From Bifidobacterium cuniculi (GTDB lineage Bacteria; Actinomycetota; Actinomycetes; Actinomycetales; Bifidobacteriaceae), in assembly GCF_000741575.1 (NCBI RefSeq), contig NZ_JGYV01000011.1, forward strand, positions 1-64,000: a DNA stretch of 64,000 nt, written 5' to 3'. This document shows, one piece after another, positions 54,001-62,437 of the stretch. A program made the position numbers and the translations under genes. The notes under the pieces were generated by a model. The model saw nothing but the letters and a program-made list of their open reading frames with translations, made no database searches and had not been told where the DNA came from. Numbering within the stretch: the first letter of the stretch is position 1; every line of letters begins with the position of its first letter.

Positions 54001-54752
54001 AGGAATTCACCGACCCCCAGACCGTTTCCAACATGGAAATCCTGCTGGACGACGATGTGGATACCGTGGCCCCCATCACCGGGTTCATCCGCAATCGTCA
54101 GGGCCAGCTTTATGCAGAGGGCATGGCGTGGCTCCTCGACAACCACGAGAACATCGATGCCTCTCCAAGCGATGTACGGCAACTTCGGGACCAAGCACTC
54201 GAACTGGCCCATAACCCGAACATCTACCGGGGCTCCCTGGTACGGCAATTCAACGAGCTGGTCGAGAACATCAGGAAGCAAATCGAGACTGCCCTCGACC
54301 AGGAACGGACCGCCGCGCTCGGCACCGTACAGGCAATCCGCACCCAGATTGAAGAATCCGATGCCTACCAGGCAGCTCCGCAGGCTGCCCAGCACCAGGC
54401 CGACCGTACATTGGATGACGCCCAACACGACATTGAGCATCAATCCACCATCCTGGGCATTCGCGACCGTGCCAACCGCCTGCGTGATGTGGTGCGTCCA
54501 GATATCATCAATGCGCTCAACGCCGCACTGCCTCCCGAGCCGGCCCCCGAAGCGTCCACCGGCCAGCAGCCGGCCCATGCCGAACCGGTGGCAGCACCTG
54601 CACCGCCCCGCAAGGCGGTCTCCTTGCAAGCCATACCCATTCCGCGGAGCAAGGACAGTCTGAAGACCAAAGATGACGTGGACGAATTCCTCGACGCCTA
54701 CCGCCGCACCCTCATCACCGCCATCGAGAACGGGGAGCAGATCCTGCTATGA
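51093..54752 (+). CDS. brxC: BREX P-loop ATPase BrxC
   Basis: 1219 residues, the usual size. Walker A is GFYGSGKSHLLK near residues 72-83, the Walker B region VVFLVDEIGQFIG near 270, and the sensor-like WMVVTSQEDMDAM follows. The C-terminal half is largely helical with coiled-coil tendency. BrxC is an AAA+ ATPase that forms the core of the BREX complex with BrxB, PglX and PglZ. The codon usage and GC content match brxA and brxB. In this locus the next BREX gene, pglX, is 1.3 kb away because an AbiF-type unit intervenes. Confidence 0.93.
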   Translation: MEDSMTMPMQDIFARGIDQQFNGVIKANDEKDLTNEVNDYVLTAELQSNLEKFLDLYNDPGNHQINGVWISGFYGSGKSHLLKMISHIIGDVPRGVVNHGTESSAMSRKDVVEAFRHKATEQGNHFLEGQIARTLTIPTTSILFNIGQKTNQNSSETVMDAFVRVFNETRGYAGSQPAIALFERDLDRRGWLDDFRKAFEEEAPEPWQTARNTYGLWDYEIRTAYAKVTGKPVENDLVGQYDAQYRHYTVEDFTNDVMAWLDRQAPTQRVVFLVDEIGQFIGDHTERMLELQSIVEGLAVKSNGRAWMVVTSQEDMDAMVGDRTKQQSYDFSKIEARFRCKLKLNSTDVIEVIQKRLLTKTAQGEQAVGQLWDEQHENLRTLFDFDDAGKSYNHMNHYDSEQAFAASYPFVDYQFPLLQNSLRKLSEYNMFSGEYQSVGERSMISAINDVLHTCKGSTVGDLMPFDRLYEGISDALQSTATYRIRDAKKQLDPQYRDLGVRILKVLLLLKHVDGMKGTVRNLRVLLTDRFNEDVLNLEERIKETLQELEKGTYIERVSDGYSYLTNDEKDIEQEIKNVEVDHADVIKPFLDIVTNDVLKSSGKVVFGPQRKAFRFGLEIDGAPQSTGKPDVWLNLVTSTDEADRAQAVRLSYGREDELVGLLGADDPTLFDDFRMYQKTNIYTMRTDTSAQSEIRRSIITGKISTNRQLYAELKKRVARALTDTAFYRNGTEIQIKANDPRTRVDEALQDILRKLYSNYMLIGDASYSENQLAQVIADAAADGDGTLEGTDATKQLLDAPSEEILAWVTRRYSKNVTTTVQEIVTTFDARPYGWPVAATLTCLAYLYGTGRITLEFDGKPVARTEAARLLRDTRRRDAVLVSIPKVYDQQKVQRLRSFARDYLPSTNQASSETSPADLAAQVKAGLQQRLQELKTIKDTQQAKFPFVDQLADPIDRLEQVASKNETWLIEEFTDPQTVSNMEILLDDDVDTVAPITGFIRNRQGQLYAEGMAWLLDNHENIDASPSDVRQLRDQALELAHNPNIYRGSLVRQFNELVENIRKQIETALDQERTAALGTVQAIRTQIEESDAYQAAPQAAQHQADRTLDDAQHDIEHQSTILGIRDRANRLRDVVRPDIINALNAALPPEPAPEASTGQQPAHAEPVAAPAPPRKAVSLQAIPIPRSKDSLKTKDDVDEFLDAYRRTLITAIENGEQILL

Positions 54753-54769
54753 CGGAAAACGATAGATAA

Positions 54770-54850
54770 ACAAAGCCCCGGGGGCTTGGTCAGAAACCAG
54801 AGGCCTACCCGGGGCGTCCATCTATAGGATAACACGGACTATAGCGTTTA
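54770..54850 (+). ncRNA. probable abiF-type structured RNA
   Basis: Outer stem GCCCCGGG (54775-54782) with CCCGGGGC (54808-54815); inner stem GGC (54783-54785) with GCC (54803-54805), and TGGT (54787-54790) with ACCA (54796-54799) around CAGAA; a second dyad CTATAG...CTATAG follows (about 54822-54844). An RNA of this type (abiF motif) has been described upstream of Abi_2/AbiF genes, and an Abi_2-type gene starts 60 bases downstream. The GGTCAGAAACCAGAGGCC element is what I recognise. It could also act as a terminator for brxC. Confidence 0.6.
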
Positions 54851-54909
54851 CCTAAACACAATGATCAGATGCGCGATATATCAAGTCACTTGCATAGGAA
54901 GGAAGAGCG

Positions 54910-56052
54910 ATGACAGTAGCCGAACACATTACCGCCGTTCGCTTGGCAGAATATCTCAATGAAGTCGATGGTGACCCTTCCCGCGCGTTGGAACTTTATA
55001 TGTGGAATAGTCGCATGTCGGCGGAGTGTTTCATTCTCATAGGTCACCTTGAAATACTCCTTCGTAATTCCATAGACGAAGTGCTACAGCTGTACTATCA
55101 CGATAAGGAACGCGGGATTCCCTGGTTCTTGCAGCTTGGCACTGATTTAAGTACTGAGGACAGAGAATCCATCCAACGAGTTAGGGAGGAACTCCGCAAA
55201 CGTCGAAAGCCTGATTCTCGCGATCGAATCATTGCCGGACTGACCTTTGGATTTTGGTCCCACATGTTCAATACCCAGCATGATGAACTCTGGAAACTTT
55301 GCCTTTACCGGGTGTTCCGCAATGGCGAGAATCCTAAGATAACGCGTAAGGAAGTCGCCGCACTTGTTGAACAGTTACGTCTTACCAGAAATCGAGTAGC
55401 CCATCACAACTATTTGAAGCAATTCGATGTGCCAAACTCTATCGCCAGCATTTTTCAGCTTGCTCGGCTAATCTCCCCCGAGTACGCAACTTGGATGGAA
55501 AACAACAGTACATGGCGTGAAATATATGAGAACTCGTGCCCGGCAATCGATACTGATACCGTGATTATCCCCGGACGCGTCGCTTGGGATATCTACCAGC
55601 ATCAACCCATTTATGTATGCCGAAAGGGGCGCTTCTTCCGAGATATGCGATATCTCGGATTCTACGAAGATAAGTACATACGTAACCAGATTCCGCGGAT
55701 TAAGCACGTCTTTGACGATGTTGAATGGACCCCTGAAAGAGCTCAGGAACTTTGCGAATCGAATGATCACGACGAACGAACACTTGGAAAGGCCATGCAA
55801 TGGGCATTGAGTGAGGAAGGAACCGAGGTTGCACATGGATGGAAGCATGCCAAAGAGGGATACAAAGTATTCTTGCTGACACCATACCGAGAACAGCAGC
55901 AAGGAGACGATGGGCACCATGTACTTCCTAATGGCGACTTGCCACATGAATCCTCCGTCGCCTATGTACGCAACCACCGTTACACATCGCTGCACAGACT
56001 TCTTTCAGCCCGAACTACAGATGATTTATCCGTGGCCCGGACAGTGGACTGA
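54910..56052 (+). CDS. Abi_2/AbiF-family HEPN protein
   Basis: 380 residues; GGAAGG precedes ATG 54910. The N-terminal 200 residues match Abi_2 abortive-infection proteins: SAECFILIGHLEILLRNSID, GLTFGFWSHMF and the HEPN ribonuclease motif R160-N-R-V-A-H165 (R-x4-H). The C-terminal 180 residues (Trp/Tyr/Arg-rich, HGWKHAKEGYKVFLLTPYRE) are additional. AbiF-type proteins are phage-triggered and work with a structured RNA, which precedes this gene. AT content is clearly higher than in brxC and most of pglX, so this is a later insertion into the BREX operon. No transposase is attached. Confidence 0.8.
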   Translation: MTVAEHITAVRLAEYLNEVDGDPSRALELYMWNSRMSAECFILIGHLEILLRNSIDEVLQLYYHDKERGIPWFLQLGTDLSTEDRESIQRVREELRKRRKPDSRDRIIAGLTFGFWSHMFNTQHDELWKLCLYRVFRNGENPKITRKEVAALVEQLRLTRNRVAHHNYLKQFDVPNSIASIFQLARLISPEYATWMENNSTWREIYENSCPAIDTDTVIIPGRVAWDIYQHQPIYVCRKGRFFRDMRYLGFYEDKYIRNQIPRIKHVFDDVEWTPERAQELCESNDHDERTLGKAMQWALSEEGTEVAHGWKHAKEGYKVFLLTPYREQQQGDDGHHVLPNGDLPHESSVAYVRNHRYTSLHRLLSARTTDDLSVARTVD

Positions 56053-56076
56053 GCATACTATCTGAGGTAAAGAACA

Positions 56077-59000
56077 ATGAACACCACACAACTGCAACGA
56101 TTCGCTTCACAGGCGCGTACGCGGCTCATGGCCGCGGTGCGGGCACGGCTTGACCGGGCGCTGGCCCCCAATTCGGACGTGCAGGTCAACATGAGTAAGG
56201 CCTTCCGGGAATTGCAGCACCAGCTGGCAGAGCAGGGCGAAGATGCCTTGGTGGAGCAGTATGCCTACCGGTGGTTCAACCGCATCATCGCTTTCCGCTA
56301 CATGGATGTGATGGGCTTCACTGCCATGCCGGTGGTCTCGCCCATGGACCTCACCGACGCCAACGGCGTGCCCGCCGTGCTGGCCGCCGCCAAACGCGGC
56401 GAATATGACCAGGATGTGTTCACGGTTCCCGGTACCGGCAATGCGCAGCTGCACCGCCAGATCGAGGCCCTGTTCAACGGCGAGACCGCCAGCAGCAACG
56501 CCCAGGAGGATGCCTACGGGCTGATCCTGCAGGCCGAATGCCGCTACTGGCACCGGTTCATGTCCTTCATGTTCCCGGACACGAACGCGCCCGCCGGCCG
56601 CGTGGACGAACTGCTCATGCCGCCCGACCTGCTGGCGGAAGGCTCCGTGCTGCGCAACGCCATCGAGGTGATGACCCCGGAAGCCTGCGGCGTGGACGAG
56701 CCCGGCGGCAACGTGGAGATCATCGGTTGGCTGTACCAGTTCTACATTGCCGAACGCAAGGACGAGGTGATGGCAGGCTTCAAGAAGAAGCTCAAGGGCG
56801 ACGCCGATACCATCCCCGCAGCCACGCAGCTGTTCACCCCGGACTGGATCGTGCGCTACCTGGTACAGAACTCCGTGGGGCGCCTGTGGATGCAGAATCA
56901 TCCCGAATCTGCGCTCGCCGACGGTTGGGAGTACTACATCCAACCCACCGAGGCTGCTGACGGTGACGTGCTTCGCATCGACTCGCCAGAGGATCTCACG
57001 GTGTGTGACCCGGCCTGCGGTTCGGGCCACATGCTCACCTACGCCTTCGACCTACTCACCGAGATCTACGAGGAACAGGGCTATGCGCCCAGCGAGATTC
57101 CCGGCCTCATCCTCGAACATAACCTCTTCGGCATGGAAATCGACGAACGCGCCGCCGACCTGGCCGCCTTCGCCCTGACCATGAAAGCCCGCGCCCACTC
57201 CAGGCGCTTCTTCCGCCGACAGGTCATGCCGCATATCTGCCAGATCAGGAAGGAAGAGTTCACGGCCGACGAGGTCAACCAGCTCAACGACATCTTCGGT
57301 ATGCCACTCAGCGAGGAATCCTGGAACACTTACGCCCAGGCCGACGTGACCGGCTCCCTCATCCAGCCGGATGCCGAGCTGGCCACCTTGGCGGACAATG
57401 TTCCTGATTCCCAGGACAACGAACCTAGGCTCGACGATGATTTGCGCGAGCGAGGCGACCGGGTACTCAAACAGACCCGCTACCTCGACCGCCAATACGC
57501 CACCGTCGTGGCCAACCCTCCCTACATGGGCAGCAAGAACATGGGCAAGGTGCTCAAGAAGTATGTGCAGGAGTACTATCCGGATGGCAAGAGCGACTTG
57601 TTCGCGGCGTTTATGTTGCGCTGCCTGCAGTTTGTTCCCAACCGAGGCTACCTAGGATTCATGTCACCATATGTGTGGATGTTCATTTCCTCCTATGAAG
57701 CGTTACGCCAACGCTTTATCACTAAGGAACACATAGAATCCCTGATCCAATTGGAGTATTCAGGATTCGAGGGTGCCACGGTTCCTATCTGCACTTTCGT
57801 ATTGCAGAAAGGCACAAGCTCGTTGCCCGGACACTATGTGCGCCTTGCAGATTTTGTAGGTGCTCAAGTGCAAGGGCCACGTGCACTGGAAATCATCCAA
57901 GCCCATAATGCGCTTGCATCTGATCAGGTTGCATTGCACCCTGATATGGCAACGCACTTCTACACCGTGGACCAGCAGGAGTTCAAGCAGATTCCCGGCT
58001 CCCCCATCGTCTACTGGTTACCGAAGGTCCTCATACAGGCTTTTAATATTAAAATCGCTAAAGGCGTCAGTGGTGAAGCCTTGAGCGACATCGCAGATGT
58101 CGCTCAAGGCTTCACCACTGGCAACAACGCCCGTTTCCTACGAAACTGGTGGGAAAACTCTTATACCTCTATCCAATTCGATAGATCCGCTCTGAAAGAA
58201 AAGCAACAAGGAAAGTGGGTTCCTTGCGACAAAGGAGGAGATTTTAGAAAATGGTTTGGAAATAATACATATGTTATTGATTGGTCTCAAAATGGTAATG
58301 CCATTTTTTCGTTCCATGGCGCTACACCTCGGAATCGCGATGTAACGTTCAAACAAGCACTAACATGCTCAAAAATCACATCAGGGGAACCTTCATTTAG
58401 GTATCATCATGGGGGCTTCGTTTTTAGCGATGCTGCCGTAGCGGTTTGCGACATGAGTGCATGGCAGCAAATTAGCTGCTTCTTGAATTCAACGACCTGT
58501 TTGCAAATGATGCAGGCATTGTCCCCGACATTGAATTTTGAAGTGGGACAAATTCGAGCGCTTCCCCTCCGTCTTGGGAATACCAGACCTCTTTCCACCC
58601 TCAGTGATTCCCTACTGTTCATATCTAGATCCGACTGGAACTCCTACGAAACCTCATGGGATTTCGGCCCCTTCCCTCTGCTCTCCATGGACACCACCCT
58701 CCCCCTGGCGCAGCTCATCACCGAGTTCCGCACCCACTGGGACCAGGTCTCCGAGGAGCAGCGCCAGCGCGAGATCCGCAATAACGAGATCGTGGCGGAT
58801 GCCTACGGCGTGCGTGACGACGTGCCCTGCAACGTGCCCATCGAACGCGTCTCCCTCAAGCGCAACAAGGCCTTCGCCTACCCGAAGGACACCGAGGAGG
58901 AGCGTAACCGTAAGTTCGTGGTGGACACAGTCAAGGAACTCATCTCCTACGCGGTAGGTTGCATGTTCGGCCGCTATTCGTTCGACAAGCCCGGCCTCAT

Positions 59001-59679
59001 CCTCGCCTCGCAGGGCGAGACCCTGGAGGATTACCACCGTCAGGTGCCGGAGCCGTCCTTCGAGCCGGATGCGGACAACATCATCCCCGTGTGCGCGGAT
59101 GACTATTTCGAGGATGACATCGTGGCGCGCTTCCGCACCTTCCTACGCGTCGCCTTCGGCGAGCCCAACTTCACGCGCAACCTGGCCTTCATCGAGGAGA
59201 CCCTGGGCGAGTCGATCCGTGACTACTTCGTCAAGGATTTCTACGACGACCACCTGCGCATGTACTCGAACCGTCCGATCTACTGGCAGTATTCGAGCCG
59301 TACCGACAAGAAGGGTGCCTTCAAGGCCCTCATGTACCTGCATCGCTATACACCGACCACCACGAATGCCGCCCTGGGCGTGCTGCGTGACTTCACCGGC
59401 CGCATTGCCGACGTGGCGGACATGCTGGAGCAATCCGAGCGTGCCGCGGACAAGCGCCAGGCCGAGAAGCTGCGCAAGGCCGTGATCGAGTGCCGTGCCT
59501 ACGAGGACAACGTCCTCTACCCCCTGGCTGCCACCAACATGCCCATGGACCTCGACGACGGCGTCCTCGTGAACTACCTGCGCATGGGTGCCGCCCTGCG
59601 CAAGGTGGACAGCATCGAGAAGAAGCGCAAGGACGTCACGGACTGGACCTGGCCTCACTATCCGTTGGAGCAGCATTGA
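56077..59679 (+). CDS. pglX: BREX adenine-specific DNA methyltransferase PglX
   Basis: 1200 residues. N6-adenine methyltransferase: SAM motif DPACGSGHML near residue 310, catalytic NPPY at 480-483 (VVANPPYMGS). It methylates a non-palindromic site on the host chromosome, which marks self DNA for BREX. From about 57,640 to 58,640 (residues 520-855) the sequence is much AT-richer than the ends, the pattern of an exchanged target-recognition region. A perfect 25-bp inverted repeat (58068-58120) lies in this region in frame. Starts 24 bases after the AbiF gene; the last 127 bases before pglZ hold three repeats. Confidence 0.93.
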   Translation: MNTTQLQRFASQARTRLMAAVRARLDRALAPNSDVQVNMSKAFRELQHQLAEQGEDALVEQYAYRWFNRIIAFRYMDVMGFTAMPVVSPMDLTDANGVPAVLAAAKRGEYDQDVFTVPGTGNAQLHRQIEALFNGETASSNAQEDAYGLILQAECRYWHRFMSFMFPDTNAPAGRVDELLMPPDLLAEGSVLRNAIEVMTPEACGVDEPGGNVEIIGWLYQFYIAERKDEVMAGFKKKLKGDADTIPAATQLFTPDWIVRYLVQNSVGRLWMQNHPESALADGWEYYIQPTEAADGDVLRIDSPEDLTVCDPACGSGHMLTYAFDLLTEIYEEQGYAPSEIPGLILEHNLFGMEIDERAADLAAFALTMKARAHSRRFFRRQVMPHICQIRKEEFTADEVNQLNDIFGMPLSEESWNTYAQADVTGSLIQPDAELATLADNVPDSQDNEPRLDDDLRERGDRVLKQTRYLDRQYATVVANPPYMGSKNMGKVLKKYVQEYYPDGKSDLFAAFMLRCLQFVPNRGYLGFMSPYVWMFISSYEALRQRFITKEHIESLIQLEYSGFEGATVPICTFVLQKGTSSLPGHYVRLADFVGAQVQGPRALEIIQAHNALASDQVALHPDMATHFYTVDQQEFKQIPGSPIVYWLPKVLIQAFNIKIAKGVSGEALSDIADVAQGFTTGNNARFLRNWWENSYTSIQFDRSALKEKQQGKWVPCDKGGDFRKWFGNNTYVIDWSQNGNAIFSFHGATPRNRDVTFKQALTCSKITSGEPSFRYHHGGFVFSDAAVAVCDMSAWQQISCFLNSTTCLQMMQALSPTLNFEVGQIRALPLRLGNTRPLSTLSDSLLFISRSDWNSYETSWDFGPFPLLSMDTTLPLAQLITEFRTHWDQVSEEQRQREIRNNEIVADAYGVRDDVPCNVPIERVSLKRNKAFAYPKDTEEERNRKFVVDTVKELISYAVGCMFGRYSFDKPGLILASQGETLEDYHRQVPEPSFEPDADNIIPVCADDYFEDDIVARFRTFLRVAFGEPNFTRNLAFIEETLGESIRDYFVKDFYDDHLRMYSNRPIYWQYSSRTDKKGAFKALMYLHRYTPTTTNAALGVLRDFTGRIADVADMLEQSERAADKRQAEKLRKAVIECRAYEDNVLYPLAATNMPMDLDDGVLVNYLRMGAALRKVDSIEKKRKDVTDWTWPHYPLEQH
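58068..58120. repeat. perfect 25-bp inverted repeat inside pglX
   Basis: CAGTGGTGAAGCCTTGAGCG plus ACATC (58068-58092), loop GCA (58093-58095), and the exact reverse complement at 58096-58120. It encodes residues 664-682 (SGEALSDIADVAQGFTTG). The right arm corresponds to a part conserved in PglX proteins (AQGFTTGNNARF); the left arm is its inverted copy. Confidence 0.9.
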
Positions 59680-59703
59680 TGATGCATCCGGCCTCGATAA
59701 TAA

Positions 59704-59754
59704 TGCCGGATACTGGCCGAATAGTGCCGGATACTTATGCAGGGTGCCGGATAC
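59704..59754. repeat. three TGCCGGATAC repeats between pglX and pglZ
   Basis: Copies at 59704-59713, 59725-59734 and 59745-59754, start-to-start 21 and 20 bases, i.e. on the same DNA face. The third extends to the palindrome TGCCGGATACCGGCA (59745-59759). They fill the only long non-coding gap within the BREX genes other than that around abiF. Confidence 0.8.
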
Positions 59755-59806
59755 CGGCACGATTCCGGCTGTGTCTTACCATGGCTGAATCACGAGGAGG
59801 ATGCCG

Positions 59807-62425
59807 ATGAGTGAACTTGGCAAGGTTTCGCAGCTGCTGGCCGCTCGTTTCGAACAGGAGGGCGAGCGCGGCCGCATTGTCTTCTGGGAGGATGTGAAAA
59901 GCCAATATGCGGACAGTGTGGCCACCTTGGTCGGCGAGGATGCTTCCGAGCCGGTACTCAAGGGCGTGCAACTCGTGGAGATCGGCCATGTGCCCTTCTC
60001 CCTACGCCACAGGATGATGGTGGAGGAGCCGGACACGAAGTTCCTGGTCTACATGCCCGGCGAGCAGCCCGATCCGAAGGACGACTGGCTGCTCGACCTC
60101 AAGTTGGCATATGGTCCAAGCTTCTCGGCGGACAAACTCACCATGATCGCCAACGAGGTGCTCCCCGACGCTTCCGCAGATACCAAGGCCACGTGGCTTG
60201 CGGTGATGCGCAGCATGCCGACGTTCTTCGAGAGCTCCGAACGTGTGGAACGCCTGCGCCGCCGTCTGACCCCGGAAGACGACGCCACCGATTTCCAGGC
60301 GAAGATGGTGGCGTCCCTCCTCAAGCTGCCGATCGGGGATCACAGCATGCAGGACATCTGGCGCACCTTGCTGGAGCAGTATGCCCAAAGCGACGAATCC
60401 GGCATGGAGAACATCACGGCCATGGGACTTGCCGACTTCCACTGGCAAGGCACCAAGGGCATCTACCACTATGACCTTCCCGAGCATGGCACCCCCACGG
60501 TCAAGGGCTTCATGCTATGGCTGTTCGACCTGGCGTGGCACGGCTTCGCCACCAAAGAACACACGATGGAGTATTACGGGAACATCCGCCGCGACTACAT
60601 GCAGTGGAGCATGACCGACACGTCCCGCGACATCATGCGGCAGCTGGCAAACATGGCCGAACCGGATCTGGACGTGGACGCCGCCATTGCCGGGATGGAT
60701 CTCGATGCCTTGGCCGATCACGGTGTCTTCCGCAGCGTGGACGAGACCATCATCGCCAAGCTCACGGAACAGTTGGCCGCCCACGGCATCGATGATCGGC
60801 AGGTACGGGACATCATCGCCAAGCGTCGGTCACACCTGTGGTTCGGAGAATACGACCAGCGGTACCAGGCAGTCAGCGCCGCCAGCACGCTTCAGCACGA
60901 ACTCACCGAGGCAGTCCCCCTCATCGACGCCATCGACTCCCCCGCCAAGGGCATCGAAATATACAGCTCGAGCCTATACCGGGTCGACCAGGCATACCGG
61001 CATTTCGTGGACGCATGGCATGTCATGGAGCTTGAGGACGTCCCCGTCAAGCAACTCCTGGAAAACGACTACAGCCAGTTCCAGCGCACCCTCGGCCGGG
61101 CATGGCAGCGGCAGGTCGATACCTTGGACCGCTGGGCCATCCCCGGCTTCGACAAGGAACAGTGGCGGTTCTACGAGAACAACGTCGCCGAACGCACCAG
61201 GAACGGCCACAAGATCGCGGTCATCGTCTCGGATGCGCTGCGCTATGAGGTAGCGGAGGAACTGAGCCGCAACATCAATGCCGAAAGCCGCTTCCATGCG
61301 CAGATCGAGGCCAACGTGGGCGTGCTGCCGTCCTACACGCAACTCGGCATGGCGGCTCTGCTGCCGCACCGCACGCTGGAACTCAACCCGAAGGACCACT
61401 ACGGCATCCTGGCGGACGGCAAATCCACGACCGGTACCGACGCACGCGACCATATCCTGGCATCAGTCGGCGGCAAGGCCATTCCCGCCAAGGACCTCAT
61501 GCTCCTGAATGGCACCGGCGCACGGGAACTCATGAAATCATGTGATGTGCTGTACGTGTACCACGACACCATCGATGACCAAGGAGACAGGAGCGAAAAC
61601 GGCGAATTGAAGACGTTCACGGCTTGCAGGACGGCATTGCATGAGCTCCAGACCATCGTCAAGAAACTGGCGAACGCGAACGTCACCAACATGATCGTCA
61701 CCGCCGACCACGGTTTCCTCTACCAGGACCACGACCTGGAACCCGCCGACTTCGTCAGCAAACAGCCACAGGGCGAGGATCGTTGTTTCACCAAGAAGCG
61801 CTTTTCCATCGGATGCCGTCTCGTGCCCGATGACGCCTTGGTCACGTTCGATGCACATCAGCTCGGCCTGGCGAACCCGCCCGAGGAAGGCGTCACCGTG
61901 CAGGTGCCGAACTCCATCCTGCGGTTCCACACCAGGAATGCCGGCACGCGCTTCGCGCACGGCGGTGCAGCACTGCAGGAAATAGTCGTCCCCGTCGTCC
62001 ACATCAACAAGGGACGGACTGCATCCGGCGACACACGGCCGGTCACGGTCCGCATCCTGCAGAAGGGCGAGCGCATCACCAGCGGGCAGATCACCGTCGA
62101 GTTCCTGCAGGAGGAGCCGGTCGGCGGCAAGGTACAGGCGCGTACGCTCTACGCAGCGCTGTGGGGCGGCGATGGCGACAATTCCGTGCAGATCTCCAAC
62201 GAGGTGCGACTTGTCTTCCAGTCAGAGGACCCGAAGATCGAGAACCGGCATGTCTTCGCCACGCTCGTGCTCACCAGCGATGCCGCGGCCTTCAACGGAG
62301 CCACCGTGGAACTGCGGCTGCGCGAACCGGTTCCGAAGGCCGAGGGCCGCTTCACGACGCTGCCCGAACGCGCGCACTACCAGCTGCGTCGCGGCCTGGT
62401 GGCGGATGACGGATTCGATTTCTAG
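59807..62425 (+). CDS. pglZ: BREX protein PglZ
   Basis: 872 residues from ATG 59807 (GAGGAGG six bases upstream; the ATG at 59801 abuts that site). PglZ belongs to the alkaline phosphatase superfamily; metal-site segments are visible at AVIVSDALRYEVAEELSRNI and NMIVTADHGFLYQDHD, with FAHGGAALQEIVVPVV in the C-terminal third. It is a required BREX component that binds BrxB and can hydrolyse phosphodiesters in some systems. Followed after 12 bases by brxL. The upstream repeats suggest separate control of pglZ-brxL. Confidence 0.93.
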   Translation: MSELGKVSQLLAARFEQEGERGRIVFWEDVKSQYADSVATLVGEDASEPVLKGVQLVEIGHVPFSLRHRMMVEEPDTKFLVYMPGEQPDPKDDWLLDLKLAYGPSFSADKLTMIANEVLPDASADTKATWLAVMRSMPTFFESSERVERLRRRLTPEDDATDFQAKMVASLLKLPIGDHSMQDIWRTLLEQYAQSDESGMENITAMGLADFHWQGTKGIYHYDLPEHGTPTVKGFMLWLFDLAWHGFATKEHTMEYYGNIRRDYMQWSMTDTSRDIMRQLANMAEPDLDVDAAIAGMDLDALADHGVFRSVDETIIAKLTEQLAAHGIDDRQVRDIIAKRRSHLWFGEYDQRYQAVSAASTLQHELTEAVPLIDAIDSPAKGIEIYSSSLYRVDQAYRHFVDAWHVMELEDVPVKQLLENDYSQFQRTLGRAWQRQVDTLDRWAIPGFDKEQWRFYENNVAERTRNGHKIAVIVSDALRYEVAEELSRNINAESRFHAQIEANVGVLPSYTQLGMAALLPHRTLELNPKDHYGILADGKSTTGTDARDHILASVGGKAIPAKDLMLLNGTGARELMKSCDVLYVYHDTIDDQGDRSENGELKTFTACRTALHELQTIVKKLANANVTNMIVTADHGFLYQDHDLEPADFVSKQPQGEDRCFTKKRFSIGCRLVPDDALVTFDAHQLGLANPPEEGVTVQVPNSILRFHTRNAGTRFAHGGAALQEIVVPVVHINKGRTASGDTRPVTVRILQKGERITSGQITVEFLQEEPVGGKVQARTLYAALWGGDGDNSVQISNEVRLVFQSEDPKIENRHVFATLVLTSDAAAFNGATVELRLREPVPKAEGRFTTLPERAHYQLRRGLVADDGFDF

Positions 62426-62437
62426 GAGGGAATGATC

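Noticed and set aside
54775..54815. Simple terminator after brxC
   Set aside because: The stem is compound, with internal GGTCAGAAACC and a following CTATAG dyad, lacks a T run and precedes an Abi_2 gene; an abiF-type RNA is the better reading, though termination is not excluded.
59704..59754. CRISPR-like repeats
   Set aside because: Only three 10-bp repeats with 10-11-bp spacers; far too short for CRISPR. No CRISPR array or cas gene was seen in the window.
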